A DNA stretch of 64,000 nucleotides from an uncultured Spirochaetaceae bacterium (GTDB lineage: Bacteria > Spirochaetota > Spirochaetia > Treponematales > Treponemataceae), in assembly GCA_902783155.1 (NCBI GenBank), contig CACZPR010000005.1, positions 1 through 64,000 on the forward strand. Reading direction: 5' to 3'. The position numbers and the translations under genes were made by a program. Positions within the stretch are counted from its first letter, which is position 1. Each line of letters opens with the position of its first letter. Of the stretch, positions 1 to 7,996 are shown piece after piece. The notes under the pieces were generated by a model. That model saw only the letters and a list, made by a program, of their open reading frames with translations. It had not been told where the DNA came from and ran no database searches.

Positions 1-10
1 CTCTAAAATA

Positions 11-48
11 AAGCTTTCCCAAAAAGAAAGCTTAGGGAGTTTTTTTTT
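11..48 (+). terminator. possible intrinsic terminator of an upstream gene
   Basis: An 8-bp stem (AAGCTTTC at 11-18, GAAAGCTT at 26-33) is followed after six bases by nine T. It probably ends a gene lying before the window. The gap between stem and T run makes this a weak call. Confidence 0.4.
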
Positions 49-187
49 GCGAAAACATATTGACTTTATCGGCCTTATATGTGTGACCATATTTTTTCAA
101 AAATTCCGTCCATTTTGTTTACAACGGTGAATTCCAGGGAATATATATATTGTAGAGAGTCCCTGGCATGGATACATCCAATAAGTT

Positions 188-241
188 TTGTCATGCCGAA
201 CTTGATTCTGCATCTCTTTTTACAAGAGATTCTGTGCATAG
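188..241. repeat. REP-like intergenic palindromic element
   Basis: Two hairpins lie back to back. The first is an imperfect palindrome around TGCCGAA...TTCTGCA (about 195-222). The second is perfect, ATCTCTT (222-228) with AAGAGAT (234-240). The look is that of a short dispersed extragenic palindrome. There is no second copy in this window, so dispersal is inference. Confidence 0.4.
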
Positions 242-346
242 CCATAGACTGACCAACATCAATATAAGGTGATTTCGACACACGCTTGTAGCAAGCGCGT
301 GCAAGTGTGGCGTAGCGCTCAATCACCGCAAAATGGAGGAAAAATA

Positions 347-1234
347 TTGGAAACACATTTACCGCCGCAGCGGCAGTACAAAGACAGATTGTTCAAAGCC
401 ATATTCGGACGCGACACCGAGGAAAGCAAAAAGTGGCGTCTCAGTTTGTATAACGCTTTGAACAACACTAACTACACCGACCCCGATGAACTTCAGGTTA
501 ACACGATTGAGAATGTCATTTATATCACCATGAGAAACGACATCTCATTTTTGATAGACGACCAGATGGTTTTGTGGGAGCAGCAAAGTTCATACAACCC
601 GAACATGCCGTTAAGAGGACTCATGTATTTCTCGCAGCTATATCAGATTTATCTGACAGAGAATAAAAAAAGTATCTTGAGCTCAAAGCTTGTGAAAATA
701 CCCACACCGAAGTTCATCGTGTTCTACAACGGAAATGAAAACGAGCCAAGCCGTTGGTCAATGAAACTTTCGGACGCTTTCATCCGTGAAGACAAGTCCG
801 GCGACTTTGAGTGGACTGCGGACATCATAAACATAAACCCGAACTGCAATTTTCCTCTTCAAAAAAAGTGCCGTCCGTTGTATGATTATATAGATTTTGT
901 TTACCGGGTGAAAAGGAACCAGAGATCCGGCATGGGCAAAAAAAAGTCGGTGGAGGAAGCCGTAGACTGGGCGATCCATGAAAAACTTTTGGACGGCTTT
1001 TTCAAAAAACAGAGGTCGGAGGTAATAGGTATGAGCCTTACAGAATTTGATATGGAAGAATTCAAGCGTGTGTGCCGTGAAGATGGATATGAGGACGGTG
1101 TTTTTGCCAAAGCAATCGAAGCCGCAGAGAATCTTTTGAAAGAAAACATCTCCCCGGAGGTTATCGCCCGCTGCACAGGTCTTCCATTAGAAAAAGTTCA
1201 GGAACTCGCGGAAAAAATTTCAGTAGACGCATAA
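347..1234 (+). CDS. Rpn family recombination-promoting nuclease/putative transposase (PD-(D/E)XK)
   Basis: A 295-residue protein of the Rpn (YhgA-like) family: an N-terminal nuclease-like domain (about residues 1-225) and a short variable C-terminal domain. The N-terminus (QYKDRLFKAIFG) and the DISFLIDDQMVLWEQQSS stretch are family hallmarks, the latter holding the probable catalytic acidic, glutamate and glutamine residues. I chose the TTG at 347 because GGAGG lies at 335-339, 7 nt upstream; the frame is open from 269, but that part is hairpin-rich and has no ribosome site. Rpn proteins are DNA endonucleases, and in E. coli the separately translated C-terminal part inhibits the full-length toxic enzyme. 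The same arrangement is visible here (see 1031-1234). Confidence 0.85.
   Translation: METHLPPQRQYKDRLFKAIFGRDTEESKKWRLSLYNALNNTNYTDPDELQVNTIENVIYITMRNDISFLIDDQMVLWEQQSSYNPNMPLRGLMYFSQLYQIYLTENKKSILSSKLVKIPTPKFIVFYNGNENEPSRWSMKLSDAFIREDKSGDFEWTADIININPNCNFPLQKKCRPLYDYIDFVYRVKRNQRSGMGKKKSVEEAVDWAIHEKLLDGFFKKQRSEVIGMSLTEFDMEEFKRVCREDGYEDGVFAKAIEAAENLLKENISPEVIARCTGLPLEKVQELAEKISVDA
1031..1234 (+). CDS. internal in-frame small protein of rpn (RpnS-like, 67 aa)
   Basis: Inside the rpn gene, GGAGG at 1018-1022 sits 8 nt before an in-frame ATG at 1031, so the C-terminal 67 residues can be made as a separate protein ending at the same stop. Such gene-within-gene antitoxins are described for Rpn proteins elsewhere. 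The case here is strengthened because the next gene (1363-1566) is also exactly 67 residues, shares the last 40 or so residues, and has the same 8-nt ribosome-site spacing. Translation of the internal frame is inferred. Confidence 0.6.
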   Translation: MSLTEFDMEEFKRVCREDGYEDGVFAKAIEAAENLLKENISPEVIARCTGLPLEKVQELAEKISVDA

Positions 1235-1269
1235 TTTGATTCATGGGTATTTAAAACATGTGTCTGGGA

Positions 1270-1760
1270 GTTTTTACGGTTTTTTGCTTGCAAAAAATGC
1301 GAGCTTTGCGAGCAAGTAAAAACTCATTAGCAAGCTTTAGCTTGCGATAGGAGGTAATCGGAATGATTTTGACAGAGTTTAACCAGGAGCTTTATGAAAA
1401 AAACGTCCGTGAGGATGGGTATTTGGAAGGTCAAGCCGACAAAGCAATCGAGGCCGCAGAGAATCTTTTGAAAGAAAACATCTCCCCTGAGATTATCGCC
1501 CGATGTACAGGTCTTCCATTGGAAAAAGTCCAGGAGCTTGCGGAAAAAATTTCAGTAGACGCCTAATTTGATCCAAGCATTTTTAAATAAGTGGCTTGGA
1601 GTTTTTTCGTTTTTTTGCCTGCAAAAAATGCGAGCCTTTGCGAGTAAGAAAAAACTCATTAGCAAGCGACAGCTTGCGACTTTTACGTTTTTTTGCCTGC
1701 AAAAAATGCGAGCTTTGCGAGCAAGTAAAAACTCCTTAGCAAGCAATAGCTTGCGACAGG
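1270..1760 (+). repeat. hairpin repeat array after rpn (three ~78-bp units)
   Basis: Three related units at about 1270-1347, 1601-1679 and 1680-1757 each carry a T-rich start, GCTTGC or GCCTGC, AAAAAATGCGAGC, a GCGAGCAAGTAAAAAC-like block and a closing hairpin such as GCAAGCT-TT-AGCTTGC (1330-1345). Units 1 and 2 are each preceded by the same roughly 38-nt post-stop spacer. The duplicated block is therefore small gene plus spacer plus hairpin, with a period near 332 bp. After unit 3 only the last 11 or so codons of a further C-terminal copy remain (about 1758-1792, ending AEKIS-MNA). Confidence 0.75.
1363..1566 (+). CDS. stand-alone duplicate of the Rpn C-terminal small protein (67 aa)
   Basis: AGGAGG at 1349-1354 lies 8 nt before the ATG. 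The product has the length of the internal rpn product. The last 40 or so residues (from KAIEAAENLL to ISVDA) are almost identical to the rpn C-terminus, while the first 27 differ clearly. There is no nuclease domain and no room for one. This looks like a tandem duplication of the antitoxin-like part only, kept as an independent gene. A spare or altered-specificity inhibitor is the simplest reading. It could also be a decaying copy, but the frame and ribosome site are intact. Confidence 0.65.
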   Translation: MILTEFNQELYEKNVREDGYLEGQADKAIEAAENLLKENISPEIIARCTGLPLEKVQELAEKISVDA

Positions 1761-1864
1761 AAATTGCAGAGAAAATTTCTATGAACGCATAGTTTAAGCC
1801 AAGTCCGCGAGATTGAGGCAACCTCTAAAAATCACTTTGATGAGTTTTTGGAAGTTCGCTTAAT

Positions 1865-2608
1865 TTACTTTCTGCATCTGAAAAAAATAAAATCAGGCTG
1901 GTGTATTATTCCTCCGAATTGCTCAGGGAATTTCCGTAAGATTTCTTCCGGCAATTTTGATTCCCGGCATTCCTCAATTATAAATCCGGCAGACGCAAGA
2001 CTGTTTATCAACGTTGAGAATGTCCTATGATATACTTCATAACCATCCACCACCCAATGAATCTGTCTCAGTCCCTCAATCCCGTAATTATGTAAATTGG
2101 CGTACAAGCGTTCTCCCTGTTCCGTCCGCGTATATCTATCATAAACTCCGTCGTATGCGGTGGAAATCGGGTGCGACATGGAAAAAACGCAGACACCGTT
2201 TTCATTTAATTTTGCGTGGATTGTTTTCATAAGGCTTCCGAAATCCTCCGCATAATCAAAAGCCAGCGAACTTGTTATGACATCAAAAGTTTCGTTCAGC
2301 TGCTCCAAATCTTCAAGAGCCATTTTCCGGTAAGTGATTGACTCATCTGAATTATTTTCTTTTGCATACGAAAGCATTTTTTCGGAAATATCAATTCCGA
2401 GAACTGACAGCGCCCCGCTTTTTGCATATTGCATGGCATGTTGTCCCATACCGCATCCGATGTCCAGAATTTTTTTCCCTTTAAGATCGGGCAGCATTTT
2501 TGTGATTATAGGTGTTTCTATGACATCATTAAAATTCAGTTCCGATTCCCTGATCTTTTTGAAATTTTCATAAAACGCATCGTTATCATAAATATTTTGC
2601 TTCGGCAT
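1865..2608 (-). CDS. class I SAM-dependent methyltransferase
   Basis: A 247-residue Rossmann-fold methyltransferase. Motif I, ILDIGCGMGQHA, lies near residue 55, followed by VLGIDIS at strand 2 and the SSLAFDYAEDF loop after strand 4. The start at 2608 (MPKQNIYDN) has GGAG 7 nt upstream; an in-frame ATG 13 codons earlier has none. The family includes ubiquinone-type and small-molecule methyltransferases, and the substrate cannot be read from sequence. It is monocistronic, downstream of and in the same direction as dapA-asd, but separated from them by a terminator. Confidence 0.85.
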   Translation of the reverse strand: MPKQNIYDNDAFYENFKKIRESELNFNDVIETPIITKMLPDLKGKKILDIGCGMGQHAMQYAKSGALSVLGIDISEKMLSYAKENNSDESITYRKMALEDLEQLNETFDVITSSLAFDYAEDFGSLMKTIHAKLNENGVCVFSMSHPISTAYDGVYDRYTRTEQGERLYANLHNYGIEGLRQIHWVVDGYEVYHRTFSTLINSLASAGFIIEECRESKLPEEILRKFPEQFGGIIHQPDFIFFRCRK

Positions 2609-2693
2609 ATAAACTCCAGAAAATGATTCATTCGATTTACGGCGCACTGTAAGATGCCTTGTCTGCGGTCACAAAAATCCCCATAAAGAAAAA

Positions 2694-2722
2694 TGACCCG
2701 CACTTTATAACAGCACGGGTCA
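2694..2722 (-). terminator. terminator of the dapA-asd transcript
   Basis: On the minus strand TGACCCG pairs with CGGGTCA (7 bp) and is followed by a T-rich run, 27 nt after the asd stop codon. Confidence 0.75.
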
Positions 2723-2748
2723 GCATGAATGTTTATTTAATTTTTTCC

Positions 2749-3852
2749 CTACAGCTTGTCAAAAAATCCCTTTGATTTCAAAAGCTCTGCGTTCAGGATT
2801 CCACCGAGTGCGGCTCCGCGTTTTGTGTTGTGGCTCAGGGCTACGAACTTTACGTCGAACACGTTGCACTTGCGGAGTCTTCCGATTACGCATGCCATTC
2901 CCTTTTCGGTCTCACGGTCGCGTCTTGGCTGGGGTCTGTTTTCCTCGTGGCGGACGACAATCGGATGTTCCGGGGCTGAAGGAAGATTGAGTTCCTGCGG
3001 CACTGATTTATATGAAGTCCAGACCTTTTCGATTTCTTCAAGGCTCGGCTTTTTGTCATCAGGCAAATCGAATTCAAGGGAAACGCATGCAGTGTGTCCG
3101 TCAATTACAGGAACGCGGGTGCATGTTGAGCTTACCAGCGGAAGGCTTGCATTTTCAATTCTGTCGCCGGAAACCTTTCCCAAAATCTTGAGGCATTCTT
3201 TTTCGGTCTTTTCCTCTTCACCGCCGATGTATGGAACGATGTTGTCAATCATGTCGTAGCTTGGAACGCCCGGATAACCTGCTCCGCTTGTTGCCTGCAA
3301 TGTGGTGACTATCATCCTTTTTACAGGATAGCCTGCCATGATCAATGCGTGGAGAGGCATCATGTATGTCTGGAGGGAACAGTTCGGTTTTACTGCGATG
3401 AATCCCTTGTCCCAGCCGTGGTGCTCCTGCTGCTTTTTGATTATGTCCAGATGGCTGTAGTTGATTTCCGGAACGAGCATCGGAACGTCTTCCGTCCAGC
3501 GGTTTGCGCTCGCATTTGAGACGACCGGGATTCCCTCGGCAGCATACGCTTCTTCCAGTGCCTTGATTTCATCCTTTCCCATTTCCAGGGCAGAGAAAAC
3601 GAACTTGCACTTTCCGATTGCAAGCTTTGCATCGTTTGCATCCTGAACCGTAAGATTTGCAACCGCAGAAGGAATGTCCGCACCAATCAGCCAGCGAGAT
3701 GACACTGCATCCTTGTAAAGTTTTCCGGCTGAACGTGGAGATGCGGCAACATAAGTCACTTCAAACCACGGATGATTTTCCAAAAGTTTTATATAACGCT
3801 GGCCCACCATACCGGTAGCACCAAGAACTCCGACTTTGATTTTTTCACTCAT
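2749..3852 (-). CDS. asd: aspartate-semialdehyde dehydrogenase
   Basis: This enzyme reduces aspartyl phosphate to aspartate semialdehyde with NADPH, at the branch point to lysine/diaminopimelate, threonine and methionine. The protein has 367 residues, with the nucleotide-binding VGVLGATGMVGQ at the N-terminus, the catalytic cysteine in KPNCSLQ, and the SGAGYPG substrate loop. It belongs to the longer archaeal/yeast type rather than the E. coli type. The start at 3852 (MSEKIKV) has AGAGG upstream. It follows dapA by 32 nt on the same strand and is very likely cotranscribed, so two successive steps toward diaminopimelate are together. Confidence 0.95.
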   Translation of the reverse strand: MSEKIKVGVLGATGMVGQRYIKLLENHPWFEVTYVAASPRSAGKLYKDAVSSRWLIGADIPSAVANLTVQDANDAKLAIGKCKFVFSALEMGKDEIKALEEAYAAEGIPVVSNASANRWTEDVPMLVPEINYSHLDIIKKQQEHHGWDKGFIAVKPNCSLQTYMMPLHALIMAGYPVKRMIVTTLQATSGAGYPGVPSYDMIDNIVPYIGGEEEKTEKECLKILGKVSGDRIENASLPLVSSTCTRVPVIDGHTACVSLEFDLPDDKKPSLEEIEKVWTSYKSVPQELNLPSAPEHPIVVRHEENRPQPRRDRETEKGMACVIGRLRKCNVFDVKFVALSHNTKRGAALGGILNAELLKSKGFFDKL

Positions 3853-3884
3853 ATCGCACCTCTTTTTATCGTGGCAGCCGCAAA

Positions 3885-4790
3885 TCAAAGCCCGCAGACC
3901 TTGATTGCCTCCTCGATGATTTTCTTTGCTCCGTCATGCGGTTCAACCAACGGAAGACGCAATGCTCCGGCAGGGATTCCCTTCACATTCATGGCATACT
4001 TTATGCATGACGGATTTCCATCGACAAACGCAGCACGGAAGAACGGCTGAAGGCGGTAATGGATTTTCCTTGCCTCGTCAAATTTTCCGTCCAGACAGTC
4101 GTGGACAAGCTCCGTCATAAGGGATGGTATCAAATTTGTTACAACGGAAATGACACCGTCGCCACCGGCTGCAATCAACGGAAGGGTAAGTCCGTCGTCT
4201 CCGCTCATCACAGAAAAATCGGGGTGCTTTGAAACGACCTTCTCAATCACTTCCATCATCTGGTTGATGTTTCCGCTCGCTTCCTTTACGCCCGCAATGT
4301 TCGGCAAATCGGCAATGCGCTCAAGAACCGCAGTCGAAATATTCTTTCCTGTGCGTCCCTGTATATTGTAGACGATTATAGGAATACCGACCTTGGAGAC
4401 AGCCTCAAAGTGGCGGAAGATTCCCTCGTCGCTCGGCTTGTTGTAGTATGGAGTCACGACCAGAGCATAGTCGCCGCCCTTGTCCTTTGCGCGCTGGACA
4501 TAGCGGACCGCATCGGCAGTGTTGTTGCTTCCCGCTCCGATTACAAGTTTCACGTCCTTATTGTTTTTCTTATTGAATTCCCTGACCAGGGGGATTGCGA
4601 TGTCAAGGAGTTTTTCTTCCTCGTCCTCTGTCAAAGTCGGTGTCTCTCCGCTTGTTCCCAGAGGCAGAAGCCCGTCAATTCCCTGCTCCAGCTGGAAAAT
4701 GACATTCTTTCTGAACCCTTCATAGTCAACGGATCCGTCAGCCAGCATTGGCGTAATCATAGCCGTCAAAGAGCCTTGAAGCTTTCTCAT
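3885..4790 (-). CDS. dapA: 4-hydroxy-tetrahydrodipicolinate synthase
   Basis: Condenses pyruvate with aspartate semialdehyde, the first committed step of diaminopimelate and lysine synthesis. The 301 residues have the usual length and marks: the GTSGETPTL phosphate-binding-like loop, VVTPYYNKPS with the conserved tyrosine, and the Schiff-base lysine in GVKEASG. The start is preceded by AGGAGG. It is first in the dapA-asd pair. A possible own promoter (TTTACA, 18 nt, TATAAA on the minus strand, about 4850-4880) lies just downstream of the terminator of the upstream RNA, so expression may be independent of it or controlled by readthrough. Confidence 0.96.
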   Translation of the reverse strand: MRKLQGSLTAMITPMLADGSVDYEGFRKNVIFQLEQGIDGLLPLGTSGETPTLTEDEEEKLLDIAIPLVREFNKKNNKDVKLVIGAGSNNTADAVRYVQRAKDKGGDYALVVTPYYNKPSDEGIFRHFEAVSKVGIPIIVYNIQGRTGKNISTAVLERIADLPNIAGVKEASGNINQMMEVIEKVVSKHPDFSVMSGDDGLTLPLIAAGGDGVISVVTNLIPSLMTELVHDCLDGKFDEARKIHYRLQPFFRAAFVDGNPSCIKYAMNVKGIPAGALRLPLVEPHDGAKKIIEEAIKVCGL

Positions 4791-4881
4791 AGTGGACCTC
4801 CTAAATGAGTCTCCTAAAAAATAAGTCTATGGCTGAGAGTATTGCATATTTATAGAAAATAATCAATGAAAGTGTAAAAAT

Positions 4882-5016
4882 AAAAAAAAACGTCCAAACC
4901 AGCGGAAGATTTTTCGCTTCCCAAGCCCAGACGTTTTAACATCATGCCTGTCATTATGGCGGCAGGATTAGTTCCACCGGAGCAGACACGACAACCACCC
5001 GCAAAAGCAGGCAGCA
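4882..5016 (-). ncRNA. predicted structured RNA or attenuator leader upstream of dapA
   Basis: A promoter-like pair (TTGGAC at 5045-5050, 16 nt, TAAATA at 5023-5028, minus strand) predicts a start near 5016. About 135 nt later a long hairpin (AACGTC...GGACGTT, with inner GGAAG/CTTCC) is followed by nine T. The outer stem uses several G-U pairs that would be A-C mismatches in the other orientation, so the RNA is read from the minus strand. No convincing reading frame is present. I could not match it to lysine, T-box, cobalamin, SAM, SRP or 6S consensus by eye. It is either a small RNA or a dapA leader with a built-in terminator. Confidence 0.45.
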
Positions 5017-5135
5017 AATATATATTTATCTTCTCCAATCCTGTGTCCAAATATAGACGAGCATCCCCTATCGCGCAACGTTCATATTGTACCTAATTCA
5101 TGGTATATTCATACTAAAAACATGGTATATTTCTT

Positions 5136-5164
5136 TTGTTTTTTTTCAAAACCTGGGTTATACT
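5136..5164 (+). promoter_or_regulatory. sigma-70 type promoter of the hybrid regulator
   Basis: TTGTTT (5136-5141), 17-nt spacer, TATACT (5159-5164). The expected start of transcription falls at about 5171, on the ATG itself. Confidence 0.6.
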
Positions 5165-5170
5165 TTAGTT

Positions 5171-7957
5171 ATGGATTTTCAAAAGTATTTTCGCCCGACA
5201 CAGCGCATGAGCAAAAAGAGGCTTATCCTATTGGCAATGGCAGTTCTGAGCCTTGCAAGATGCTTTTCGACAGCATTTCCGGAGGGAATCTACATCACGG
5301 ATTTCGAGAACCAGCTTGATTTTGAGGAGACCAAGCCGCCGAAGGACAAGGAGATTCCGCTCACAATCAAGTATTTCAACGACCCGGAGGCGACCATAGA
5401 TTGCGCGGACCTGAATCTGGATGACTTCACCGACGCAAAACAGGATTTCCACCCCGGATTCTACAAGGGAGTCCTGTGGATTAACGTGGAATTCCCGGAC
5501 ACGCAGGCGGACAACGGACAATACTACAACCTTGGGTTCGGACTAAAACGCTTCAACTACGCGGATGTTTTCAGGTACAGCCCGGACGAAGGAAAATGGA
5601 TTTTAATGGGAAGGACAGGCTCCAACCTTGACCGCAGCCAGATTACCTACGCGACATGGATTCCAAGCATACTGATTGACGAGACCGCCTTTCCAAAAGA
5701 GGAAATCCACACGGTAAGAATCAGGATGATTTCATACAATGGCAGCGCGGTTTCGCTAAAAATGTTTCCGTCAAGCACATTCGACCATGAGGAAAGGTTC
5801 ATAATCCTCTTCAACGCATTTTTTATCGCGCTTTCGGTCGCACTCTTCCTTTTGATTCTGTTTCTGGGAATCTTCATAAAAGATAAGCTATATATAATTA
5901 TAGGTATCGTCACGGGGCTGCTTTATCTGGTGACAATCTGCCTGCGGGGACTGGAGCCTTCGAGCAACCTGAACATAATCAGAAACGGGGCAAACCTTTT
6001 CATACCGGAATATTTCATCAACATAGCGAACGCTTTCACCAGCACCCTGATTTTTGTCTACATAATCAACGACTGCAAGAGACCGAAAAAATATCCCGCA
6101 CTGTTTTTCGCAAACCTTGCCACAATCTGCCTCATGTTCGCAATAGTTTTCGCGGGGGAAAGTCCCAAGCTGATTTTCATCGCCGTGAACATGGGAACCC
6201 TTGTCTGCTGCGTCACACTGATTATAATGTGGGCAAAAAATCTACGCTCTGGCCGTGGGGCATCCTACACAATACTTGATGCATGGGTTCTGGCAATATC
6301 CGCGTACATGCTGATGCGTCTGGTTGATTTTATCGGTGTGATGGGCGGACACTCCCTGAAAATCGCCGACCTGAAATTCTTTATGCCGGAGAACATCATT
6401 TTCTTCTTTATGACAATCCCCGCGCTGACCATAAGCGGAAGACGCTACAAGGACAAGATTGCGGCAATGGACCAAAAGCTGCGTGAGAAGGACGAAGAAA
6501 ACTCCATCATACGGGAGAGGCTGGAACTCAGGCGCAAGGTGGACAAAATCCTTATTACATCCCAGAACTCAACCCGCAACATGATTCTTATGCAGAAAAG
6601 CGAAAACGAGTACAGGGAAAAGGACGAAAAATCAAGCTCCTTCATGATTATGTCGCTGGACCAGGGGCTGAACCTTCTTGCCATGGAATCAATCGTGGAC
6701 TCTGGAGTACCCGCGGAGGCACAGGCTGTTACACCGGGCGAACTGCTCACCAGCTGCGTGAATCTTTTCGGAAGCATGGCGCAGAGAAAAAACATTGCCA
6801 TAAAGGCAAAAATGGACGGCCTCGAAAACAAAAGCATACTAATCAACCGGGAAGTGCTTAAATTTTTCTTCTCCAGCATGCTGATTAACACTACGAAGCT
6901 GTGCGTGGAAAGCTCCAAACTTGCCGTCACTCTGAAACTTGATGGCGAAAATCTAGACTTCCAGATTAAGACCACGACAGATTCCGAGCTGCACATTATG
7001 ACAAAAAAGGTACTTGAAAATTTCGGTCAGGACGAGTTTCTTGGATTCTCCCTGTTGCAAAAAGTCCTGGAATGTTACGGAAGCAGCTTTGTTGTTGAGG
7101 ACATTGGAACGGGCTACCTGTTTTCGTTCAGGCTGAATGTAGTCTCGGGTGAAGTGTCGGACAAGGGGATGAGCCTAATCAGCGAGTACAAAAAGGACGC
7201 AAAGGTTGTGCCAAAGCCTCTCGACGCACTCCTTTCAATAGAGGGCAAGGCTCCGTCAATTCTTTTCGCCATAGCCGACGACCTTTCCAGAAAACTCACA
7301 GAAGATTTTCTCAACAGCCACTGCCATCTCTACACCGTGGATTCGGGCGACCAGGCCTTCAAGATGCTCCAGACCGCGCACGCACTCGGGAACAGGCTCC
7401 CGGACATAATCATAAGCGACTACATTTTGCCAACGGTAAGCGGCATGGAATTTTTCAGAAAATGCAACAGCGAGCCATACCTTAGGGACATACCCTTTGT
7501 GTTCATTCTTCCGCCGTCGGATTCGGACAAAATCGACAACCTGATGGCACTTGGAGCCACGGACTGCATAATCGCGCCATTCACAATGAAACGCATACTC
7601 CGCGCAATCTACTCGATTTACTCAATGTCACACAAAATCCGCCGCTCAGTTGTCGAACAGGTGAACAAGGTGCTCATGGGAGAGGGACCGCTGATTTCGC
7701 CACAAAAAATCCCGATGGACCAGAATACGGACAAGGAGAATCTTTCACTCACAAGCTCCCAGTCCGCCGTTTTTGCGCAGAACGAACTTTCATCACGCGA
7801 AAAACAGATTGCCATGCTGATTTCCGAGGGACTCACCGACAAGGAGATTGCCGAAAAACTGAACATATCGCTTGGAACCGTCACTACGCACAACAAAAAG
7901 ATTTTCAAAAAAATGAATGTCCACAGCCGTATTGAGTTAGTGAACAAAGTCAGATAA
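5171..7957 (+). CDS. 7TMR-DISM sensor with degenerate kinase, receiver and LuxR DNA-binding domains
   Basis: A 928-residue membrane-anchored regulator. Order: N-terminal signal anchor (about 12-35), extracytoplasmic 7TMR-DISMED2-like domain (45-200), seven-helix bundle (about 209-420), coiled coil (425-480), a histidine-kinase-like region with no recognisable H-box and a poor ATPase domain (about 500-660), a receiver domain (about 694-815), and a C-terminal LuxR helix-turn-helix (about 872-928, LSSREKQIAMLISEGLTDKE). The receiver keeps the acidic pair (ADD) and the acceptor aspartate (IISDYILP), but the usual lysine before P-F is alanine (IAPF) and the Thr/Ser switch is lost. It probably acts as a one-piece transcription factor. 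The start at 5171 has no Shine-Dalgarno; ATG 5207 (MSKKRLILL) is an alternative. Confidence 0.85.
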   Translation: MDFQKYFRPTQRMSKKRLILLAMAVLSLARCFSTAFPEGIYITDFENQLDFEETKPPKDKEIPLTIKYFNDPEATIDCADLNLDDFTDAKQDFHPGFYKGVLWINVEFPDTQADNGQYYNLGFGLKRFNYADVFRYSPDEGKWILMGRTGSNLDRSQITYATWIPSILIDETAFPKEEIHTVRIRMISYNGSAVSLKMFPSSTFDHEERFIILFNAFFIALSVALFLLILFLGIFIKDKLYIIIGIVTGLLYLVTICLRGLEPSSNLNIIRNGANLFIPEYFINIANAFTSTLIFVYIINDCKRPKKYPALFFANLATICLMFAIVFAGESPKLIFIAVNMGTLVCCVTLIIMWAKNLRSGRGASYTILDAWVLAISAYMLMRLVDFIGVMGGHSLKIADLKFFMPENIIFFFMTIPALTISGRRYKDKIAAMDQKLREKDEENSIIRERLELRRKVDKILITSQNSTRNMILMQKSENEYREKDEKSSSFMIMSLDQGLNLLAMESIVDSGVPAEAQAVTPGELLTSCVNLFGSMAQRKNIAIKAKMDGLENKSILINREVLKFFFSSMLINTTKLCVESSKLAVTLKLDGENLDFQIKTTTDSELHIMTKKVLENFGQDEFLGFSLLQKVLECYGSSFVVEDIGTGYLFSFRLNVVSGEVSDKGMSLISEYKKDAKVVPKPLDALLSIEGKAPSILFAIADDLSRKLTEDFLNSHCHLYTVDSGDQAFKMLQTAHALGNRLPDIIISDYILPTVSGMEFFRKCNSEPYLRDIPFVFILPPSDSDKIDNLMALGATDCIIAPFTMKRILRAIYSIYSMSHKIRRSVVEQVNKVLMGEGPLISPQKIPMDQNTDKENLSLTSSQSAVFAQNELSSREKQIAMLISEGLTDKEIAEKLNISLGTVTTHNKKIFKKMNVHSRIELVNKVR

Positions 7958-7996
7958 AATAAGGTAAATCTCTAAGATTGATTTTCGGGAGACTAT

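Noticed and set aside
4882-5016. lysine riboswitch or T-box before dapA
   Set aside because: The location fits and a GGTGGAAC word recalls T-box elements, but I could not find the other conserved boxes of either class, so it was left as an unassigned RNA.
4850-5050. 66-codon minus-strand frame in the dapA upstream gap
   Set aside because: It has no ribosome site, runs through the predicted terminator hairpin and has no recognisable product.
5087-5170. upstream extension of the hybrid regulator to 5087
   Set aside because: The extension crosses the predicted -35 and -10 boxes and has no ribosome site.
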